Assembly (NCBI GenBank): GCA_964429355.1 | Contig: CAYSCH010000177.1 | Coordinates: forward strand, 1-18,399 | Origin: JAAYAY01 sp964429355 | GTDB taxonomy: Bacteria; Planctomycetota; Planctomycetia; Pirellulales; Thermoguttaceae | Direction: 5' to 3' | DNA: 18,399 nucleotides | In this document: one piece after another, positions 15,101 to 18,399 of the stretch | Numbering within the stretch: the stretch's first letter is position 1 | Layout of the letters: every line of letters begins with the position of its first letter | The notes under the pieces: model-generated | The model's database searches: none | Seen by the model: only the letters and a program-made list of their open reading frames with translations | Told to the model about the DNA's origin: nothing | Made by a program: the position numbers and the translations under genes

Positions 15101-15625
15101 GTTGCGGTGCGGCGTTTCGTTCAAAACGATGCCGTCGATCGGCTCGTGGGTCGGATTGAGCACCCGAACGGCAAGGCGGTTGGGGGCGTTCGGCGCGATC
15201 GTGTCGGTAACGTCGAGCGTGAAGGGGGTTTCTCCCCCTTCGTGGCTGCCGACGGAAACTCCGTTGAGCCAGACGTCGGCCTTGTAGTCGACCGCCCAGA
15301 AACGCAGAAGGTATCGGCCTGCGACGTGTGGATTGGGCGGCGCCTGGAAGTCGCGCCAGTACCAGGCGACGCCGTGGTAGCCAGGAAAGGCATCCTGGAT
15401 GATCCACGGGACCCTGGCTGGCTTGGCCTCCGGCCGCGGCTGATTCTGCCAGTTCTGCTGGCAACCCTCGTTTGCCGGATCGGTCGCCAGGAGCCACTGG
15501 TCGCCGTCGAGCGAAACAACGGCGGAACTGACGGGCGGACCGGCAAGCGAGGCCTGATCGGCCTGCGCACACGCGGATCCAACGAGCAACAACACTACGG
15601 CCAACAGGGATCGGTTGTGTCTCAT
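12101..15625 (-). CDS. Very large secreted GH2 glycosidase (beta-galactosidase/glucuronidase-like) with inserted jelly-roll
   Basis: 1174 aa. The signal peptide is M-R-H-N-R then hydrophobic 7-18, with cleavage near A-Q-A|D (20-23). The ATG at 15625 is chosen for it; the frame runs open to 15982 but that extension is Pro/Arg-rich translation of repeats. Domains: GH2 sugar-binding jelly-roll (about 35-200; W-Y-W-R-D-F at 88-93, D-V-W-L-N-G-V at 117-123), Ig-like (205-310), then the TIM barrel. The catalytic acid/base is E432 (M-W-G-L-L-N-E-T) and the nucleophile E712 (F-I-S-E-Y-G), so the enzyme should be active as a retaining beta-glycosidase. These residues are 280 apart, versus 76 in E. coli LacZ: a jelly-roll of planctomycete type (about 500-660, with W-T-S-P-S-D-G-E, T-T-D-V-H-I-L-H-N-G and N-P-N-G-P-W-Q-Y-G) sits between them. 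An Ig-like segment (850-940) and a GATase-like C-terminal domain (950-1150) follow. Substrate unknown; it is transcribed on its own. Confidence 0.88.
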   Translation of the reverse strand: MRHNRSLLAVVLLLVGSACAQADQASLAGPPVSSAVVSLDGDQWLLATDPANEGCQQNWQNQPRPEAKPARVPWIIQDAFPGYHGVAWYWRDFQAPPNPHVAGRYLLRFWAVDYKADVWLNGVSVGSHEGGETPFTLDVTDTIAPNAPNRLAVRVLNPTHEPIDGIVLNETPHRNKVIPYSAGGSYNHGGIVDSVEVLAVPAVRIEDVFARPDMEAETIRVQIQLQNASERETMGRLELAVAPAASGETLLAQSFERPLPTGDSLVELELSVPNPRRWQLNEPNLYRVTVRVREGGSPSFDERSLRCGFRDFRFEDGYFRLNGKRLLLRCSHTGNHSPVGLQLPPDPDMLRRDLLNVKVMGFNAIRFIAGLATRYQLDLCDEIGLLVYEEHYGSWCLGDSPNMKPRFDEALSEMILRDRNHPSIVMWGLLNETSDGPVFRNAVQSLPLVRALDDTRLVMLNSGRFDLPGRVVLDGLDIWRASNDPDPNVTRNRMSRPLTGLGITWQPGQIALHPGAKGEYSDLRWTSPSDGECSVDAAFTGIAGSATTDVHILHNGHPLHQGLINVGGHGNESAFSGKLTVAKGDTLDFVVGFGNGSYGGDTTALSARIQPADGTIHDPTGDFSPAANPNGPWQYGCLAPGATPDAATFSRYPQGNAQADEKFVGSLSNPGSLQWEDVLHDQHPYQRVPHTAAVIDTLRSFSGGNRPVFISEYGVGSGVDLWRVTRHYERLGKQDVEDAQFYRDKLDRFLADWDRWKMAECFASPQDFFAQSIRQMAAERLYGLNALRANPNLVAHSLTGTVDQGMSGEGLFTTFRELKPGATDALFEALAPLRLCLFAGPTNVYRGSSVKLEALLANEDALPPGEYPVRLLAVAPDMTRVFDQVVSVTVPAGDSEHEPPLVIPFFSQDVAIDGSPGEYRFLATLERGGAPTGGQAVFHVADPAAMPTIETEVVLWGDDRDLATWLADHQIHIRPFSPETPARRELILVSSTPPADSAEAWRGLVTHIAQGASVVFLSPAVFRRGDNPTGWLPLETKGSLTGLPAWLYHKDEWAKAHPVFEGLPGGGMMDYAFYRDMIPDTAFSGQEAPAQAIAGANNVSCDYSSGLMLAEYRLGEGLFLLNTLPIRENLGRNPVADQILRNMLRYAAPNTDQPPAGLPPDFDRQLEALGLAEP

Positions 15626-15679
15626 GGTGCTCTCGCAGATGGCGAAGGTTGTGGAAGGTGGCGGACGGTGATCAGCCCA

Positions 15680-15708
15680 ATGGGACCATCCTCGCGTGTG
15701 GGTGTCAA
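15680..15708 (-). promoter_or_regulatory. Possible promoter of the GH2 gene
   Basis: On the minus strand TTGACA (15703-15708) is followed after 17 bp by TCCCAT (15680-15685). The -35 is perfect but the -10 matches only 3 of 6. The start site would lie about 45-50 nt before the GH2 ATG. A weak call. Confidence 0.3.
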
Positions 15709-15800
15709 GACCGGGAGCGGGGGGGCGGGGAGACGCGGAGAGGGCAGAAATCAGGAGACGGGGGACAGGGGTCAGGAGACAGAGGGGAGGGCAGGGGGAA
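15706..15800 (+). repeat. Polypurine (G/A) tract with imperfect short repeats
   Basis: About 95 nt almost free of T on the plus strand, made of variations on GGGGACAGGGG and TCAGGAGAC; the latter occurs exactly at 15751-15759 and 15772-15780, 21 bp apart. It lies upstream of the GH2 gene and has no coding character. Such tracts can form triplex or G-rich structures. Confidence 0.5.
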
Positions 15801-15805
15801 TGCCG

Positions 15806-15843
15806 AGAGCCGGCCCCGGGGTCATGCAGCCGGGGCCGGCTCT
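15806..15843. terminator. Perfect 14-bp GC-rich hairpin, probable terminator between pgk and the GH2 gene
   Basis: AGAGCCGGCCCCGG (15806-15819) and its exact complement (15830-15843) enclose a 10-nt loop. It lies 158 bp downstream of the pgk stop and upstream of the GH2 start, both on the minus strand. No U-tract follows on either strand, so intrinsic termination in the E. coli sense is not shown. It may equally be a dispersed palindromic repeat. Confidence 0.5.
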
Positions 15844-15902
15844 TGTGTGCCAACGTGCGATAGAGGGGGCGGCGACCAGGCTCTCGCTGCGCTCTGAGTG
15901 CC

Positions 15903-15917
15903 CCCGAATCATTCGGG
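15903..15917. other. Short perfect inverted repeat downstream of pgk
   Basis: CCCGAAT-c-ATTCGGG, a 7-bp stem with a single-base centre, next to the GCGTCAAGACGCAC elements. Part of the repeat cluster after pgk. Confidence 0.35.
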
Positions 15918-15924
15918 CTTAGTG

Positions 15925-15990
15925 GTGCGTCAAGACGCACTGTATGCCTTCGTTGCGTCAAGACGCACCCTACCGGCGTCAAGTCGCATC
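15925..15990. repeat. Three tandem copies of a GCGTCAAGACGCA element
   Basis: GTGCGTCAAGACGCAC (15925-15940), TGCGTCAAGACGCA (15954-15967) and a diverged GCGTCAAGTCGCATC (15976-15990) at spacings near 29 and 22 bp. The first two are self-complementary apart from the AA centre and could form small hairpins. They end 10 bp before the pgk stop codon. Elements of this style recur between genes in planctomycete chromosomes (recalled, not searched). Confidence 0.6.
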
Positions 15991-16000
15991 CTGCCAGGAG

Positions 16001-17206
16001 CTACTTCTCGTCGAGCAGTTCGACGGCGGCGAACTTCTGGCCTTCGAGCATCGAGAGGCTGGCACCGCCGCCGGTGCTGACGTGCGACACCTTGTCGGCA
16101 AATCCCATCTGGCCGATGGCCGCGGCGCTGTCGCCACCGCCGATGATGCTGATCGAGTCGCTGTCGGCTATGGCCTGGGCGACCGCCTTGGTGCCGGCGT
16201 CGAAGGGGGGCGTTTCAAACACGCCCATGGGGCCGTTCCAGACGACCGTCTTGGCGCCCTTGACCAGTTCCGCATACATCTGGGCCGTTTTGGGACCGAT
16301 ATCGAGGCCCTCGAAGCCATCGGGGATCTCACCGGTGGCCACGACCTTCTTGGTTGCGGCAGCCGCTTCGTCGGCCGTCTTGGGGAATCGGTCGGCGCAG
16401 TGGTTGTCGACGGGAAGGACGAGTTTCTCGCCCCCCATCGCCAACAGCTCCTTGGCCAGGTCGACCTTGTCGGGCTCGACGAGGCTACTGCCGACCTTGC
16501 CCCCCTGGGCCAGCGAGAAGGTGTAGGCCATGGCCCCGCCGATGAGCACCTTGTCGCAGATGCCCAGCAGGTTCTTGATCACCAGGATCTTGTCCGAAAC
16601 CTTCGCCCCGCCGAGGATCGCCACGAAGGGCCGCTTAGGATGGCTGATGGCGTCGGCCAGGTACTGGATCTCCTTGGCCACGAGAAAGCCGGAGACCTTG
16701 GGCTTCCCGGCCATCGCCTGGGGCACGGCCACCATCGAGGCGTCGGTCCGGTGGCAGGTGCCGAAGGCATCGTTGCAGTAAATGTCGGCCATGGCGGCCA
16801 GTTTGCCGGCAAACGCGGCGTCGCCCTTCTTCTCACCCTTGTTGAATCGCAGATTCTCGAGAACAAGCACCTCGCCATTCTTGAGGGCCTTGGCCTTGGC
16901 GGTGGCGTCGTCGCCGACCGTGTCGGTGGCAAAGGCCACGCTCTTGCCCAGGAGCTCACCCAGCTTCGCGGCAGCCGGCTTCATGCTGTACTTCTCGTCG
17001 CCGGGACCGCCTTCCGGACGGCCCAGGTGGCTCATGAGGATCAGCTTGCCGCCCCGGTCGATCACCGATTTGATCGACGGGAGGGCCATGCGAATCCGCC
17101 GGTCGTCGGTCACGTTGAGGCCGGCATCGAGCGGCACATTGAAATCAACCCGCATGATAACGGTCTTGCCGGCCACGTTGACGTCTTCAATGGTCTTCTT
17201 CGGCAT
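16001..17206 (-). CDS. pgk: Phosphoglycerate kinase
   Basis: 401 aa, full length for bacterial PGK. It transfers phosphate from 1,3-bisphosphoglycerate to ADP in glycolysis and works in reverse in gluconeogenesis; cytoplasmic. Signature R-V-D-F-N-V-P (19-25) binds the triose substrate, followed by D34-D-R-R-I, S-H-L-G-R-P (59-64), E-N-L-R-F-N-K-G-E-K, D-A-F-G-T-C-H-R, the adenine/hinge region I-L-G-G-A-K-V-S-D-K, W-N-G-P-M-G-V-F-E, and the phosphate loop G-G-G-D-S-A-A-A-I near the C-terminus. Nothing essential is missing. GAAGGAG (17218-17224) lies 11 nt before the ATG. It is a single gene here; no gap or tpi neighbour is in view. A candidate promoter far upstream (17772-17800) would give a leader of about 560 nt. 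Confidence 0.97.
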   Translation of the reverse strand: MPKKTIEDVNVAGKTVIMRVDFNVPLDAGLNVTDDRRIRMALPSIKSVIDRGGKLILMSHLGRPEGGPGDEKYSMKPAAAKLGELLGKSVAFATDTVGDDATAKAKALKNGEVLVLENLRFNKGEKKGDAAFAGKLAAMADIYCNDAFGTCHRTDASMVAVPQAMAGKPKVSGFLVAKEIQYLADAISHPKRPFVAILGGAKVSDKILVIKNLLGICDKVLIGGAMAYTFSLAQGGKVGSSLVEPDKVDLAKELLAMGGEKLVLPVDNHCADRFPKTADEAAAATKKVVATGEIPDGFEGLDIGPKTAQMYAELVKGAKTVVWNGPMGVFETPPFDAGTKAVAQAIADSDSISIIGGGDSAAAIGQMGFADKVSHVSTGGGASLSMLEGQKFAAVELLDEK

Positions 17207-17771
17207 GGGTTTTTCAGCTCCTTCAACTATGGTTCTCGATCCGCGTCCCGTGGCCGACCCTCCAAGGGCGGCAGCCCTACCCGGAAGCGGGTGACTCGTG
17301 CTGTCAAAATTCTGGTGTCTATTCAGTCATTTGGCAGGAAACAGGCCGAATCGCCAGCGCAAGTCCCTGGAGTTTGAACTCGTTTCCGGTCGATCGGGTA
17401 TTGCCGGCCGCCTGCCAACCGCGTTGGCTACTTCCCTTGGCTGTTGCGGACCCCTGAGTTTACCGCTTTGCCGACGGACCGAAAAGCCACACCGATTTGA
17501 GCGGAGTTTCCATGGAGGCATTCCCTTGCTCTCTTCGCGGCGCTGCGCGGGAATCGGAACAGTTCCCGGAGGCGGGGCGGGGGGCAACTTTGCACGCAAA
17601 TTGAGGTTTTCTGACACTTTCTCCCCGTTAGAGGGGATTTTGCTCGGCCCGTGCCGGCAGAGGTCTGGAGGGTGAGTGATGGGGGTATTGGAACGTTGCC
17701 GGGTTGAGGGAGCACCCGGCTCTCAGGCGTGGAGAGACAAGTTGTGGGAAGGAGAGAATATTCATGCGTAC
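17207..17771. other. Gene-free stretch upstream of pgk
   Basis: No convincing coding region on either strand. It contains the pgk ribosome site at 17218-17224, a TTGACA (minus, near 17302-17307) without a matching -10, and a 7-bp hairpin GCCGGGT..ACCCGGC at 17698-17720. If the promoter at 17772-17800 is real, all of this is pgk leader RNA. I see no known riboswitch. Confidence 0.5.
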
Positions 17772-17800
17772 AGTTTACAGGACGAGTGAACAGGTGTCAA
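17772..17800 (-). promoter_or_regulatory. Sigma-70-type promoter candidate pointing toward pgk
   Basis: On the minus strand a perfect TTGACA (17795-17800) is followed by exactly 17 bp and TAAACT (17772-17777, 4 of 6). The -35 lies within the left arm of the inverted repeat at 17791-17819 (CAGGTGTC / GACACCTG with a T-rich loop), which could bind a regulator or cruciform. The first gene downstream is pgk, about 560 bp away. Confidence 0.4.
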
Positions 17801-17819
17801 GTATTTTTTTGGACACCTG
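17791..17819. other. Inverted repeat with T-rich loop
   Basis: CAGGTGTC (17791-17798) and GACACCTG (17812-17819) form a perfect 8-bp stem around a 13-nt loop containing seven T in a row. It overlaps the promoter candidate. It could be an operator, or the end sequence of a dispersed element. Confidence 0.4.
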
Positions 17820-17929
17820 GGGCGGGTCGGGAATGTTCGGGTGAAGCATTGTGTTGGTCGGGATTATTCATGAGCTGAGGAGTGAATTGTCTGGAAAGTG
17901 CGGGAACGCGTAACGCTGGTGTTCGCCAC

Positions 17930-18210
17930 GCCCTGCGCTGCGCTCAGGGACGTGCCACCCTGGGCTCGCAAGAGGGGCACACGTTACGAGACTCAACTAC
18001 GCCCATCGCTTCGCTCTGAGCGTGCCACCCGAATAGTCCGGGATTGCGCTCACGGTCGAGCAGGGCCACCTTTGCGGGACGATCGCTCAAGCACTGTCAA
18101 CAAGTAGACAGTGGCACACCTCGATAGCCCTCACGGTCGAGCAGGGCCACCTGTCCAGAACGCAGGCTTAAGCCGGGATTCCAACAGCGCGGGGCAAGCC
18201 CACGCGGCTA
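17930..18210. repeat. Cluster of short interspersed intergenic repeats with hairpins
   Basis: Non-coding patchwork. An exact 23-bp direct repeat containing CGGTCGAGCAGGGCCACCT is found at 18049-18071 and 18130-18152. CGTGCCACCC occurs at 17951-17960 and 18021-18030, each after a GCGCTCAGG/GCTCTGAG-like string. A CACTGTC..GACAGTG hairpin is at 18092-18113. The 3' end is a CGCGGGGC / GCCC-a-CGCG stem (18188-18206) abutting the group II intron. Such GTGCCAC-type repeats are familiar from planctomycete intergenic DNA (recalled, not searched). The small open frame at 17898-18107 is repeat sequence and not a gene. Confidence 0.6.
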
Positions 18211-18399
18211 GTGCGCCTGTGAAGGCGTTTGATCAGGAGGGTGGAAGTCCCTCTCAGGCTAACGTTACCAGCCTGTAGTCGAAAGTGGTAACTGCGTTTC
18301 CGTGAGGAAAGGTGGAGAGCAACCTGAGACGAACGACCAGTCCGTAACGCAAGTGAACTCGATTCGGCCAAGCCTGTCGGGGAGGCTCCTAGCGATGCC
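18211..18399 (+). mobile_element. Group II intron, 5' end of the ribozyme (truncated by window edge)
   Basis: The sequence starts with GTGCGCC, the conserved 5' boundary of bacterial group II introns (GUGYG). It continues with domain I-like paired segments: GGAGGGTGGAAGTCCCTC, GGCTAACGTTACCAGCC, the GTAGTCGAAAGTGGT region, and CAGTCCGTAACGCAAGTG near 18340-18357, strings characteristic of the 5' part of intron RNAs. The element is a self-splicing, retrotransposing RNA. Its reverse transcriptase/maturase and domains V-VI should lie to the right of the window. The insertion point (18210/18211) is 4 nt after a GC-rich hairpin inside the repeat cluster, as expected for introns that target terminator-like stem-loops. 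The structural class cannot be fixed from 189 nt. Confidence 0.75.

Noticed and set aside
15626..15982. Extension of the GH2 protein to a start at 15982
   Set aside because: The extra 119 residues are Pro/Arg/Ser-rich translation of the repeat field, and the ATG at 15625 opens a proper signal peptide.
12131..17377. Plus-strand open frames of 477-493 codons opposite the GH2 and pgk genes
   Set aside because: Shadow frames of well-supported minus-strand genes; no recognisable domains and no ribosome sites.
17898..18107. 69-codon plus-strand frame
   Set aside because: Arg-rich translation of repeat DNA with no ribosome site or family.
18049..18152. CRISPR array
   Set aside because: Only two copies of the 23-bp repeat, no regular spacers and no cas genes; it fits interspersed intergenic repeats.

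Overview
The window reads as chromosome of a high-GC planctomycete, most likely a Pirellulales-type member. This is inferred from gene content and style: a ThuA-domain secreted protein beside a TIM-barrel sugar isomerase, a polysaccharide deacetylase fused to VCBS/FG-GAP repeats, a very large secreted GH2 enzyme carrying a planctomycete-style inserted jelly-roll, and GC-rich hairpin repeats between genes. There is no rRNA or tRNA. One 10-N assembly gap (11563-11572) lies inside a gene.

Layout. (1) 1-1447, minus strand: the start of a sugar phosphate isomerase/epimerase (running off the left edge) and a secreted ThuA-domain protein, probably carbohydrate catabolism. (2) 1448-2114: non-coding, with one striking GC-rich stem-loop. 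(3) 2115-3974, plus strand, the only plus-strand gene: a secreted polysaccharide deacetylase with three Ca-binding VCBS/FG-GAP repeats. (4) 3998-11903, minus strand: a seven-gene block read in the order pspA-like, AAA+ ATPase, 100-aa helical protein, membrane-anchored substrate-binding protein fused to an OmpA peptidoglycan-binding domain, ABC permease (SsuC/TauC type), ABC ATPase (SsuB/TauB type), and a two-TM coiled-coil protein. A TTGACA-18-TATACC promoter lies just upstream of pspA. (5) 12101-15625, minus: an 1174-aa secreted GH2 glycosidase with a roughly 200-residue insertion between its two catalytic glutamates. (6) 15626-16000: purine-rich tract, a 14-bp perfect hairpin and tandem GCGTCAAGACGCAC elements. 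(7) 16001-17206, minus: phosphoglycerate kinase. (8) 17207-18210: long gene-free stretch with a TTGACA-17-TAAACT promoter candidate and a field of interspersed repeats. (9) 18211-18399, plus: the 5' ribozyme end of a group II intron that runs off the right edge.

The most interesting part is block 4. It joins the phage-shock/membrane-remodelling protein PspA to an AAA+ motor and to a complete NitT/TauT-like ABC importer whose binding protein is tethered at both ends, to the inner membrane by an N-terminal helix and to peptidoglycan by a C-terminal OmpA domain. I infer an envelope-integrity or envelope-stress system built around a transporter. The parts are recognised from sequence; the function of the whole is not established.
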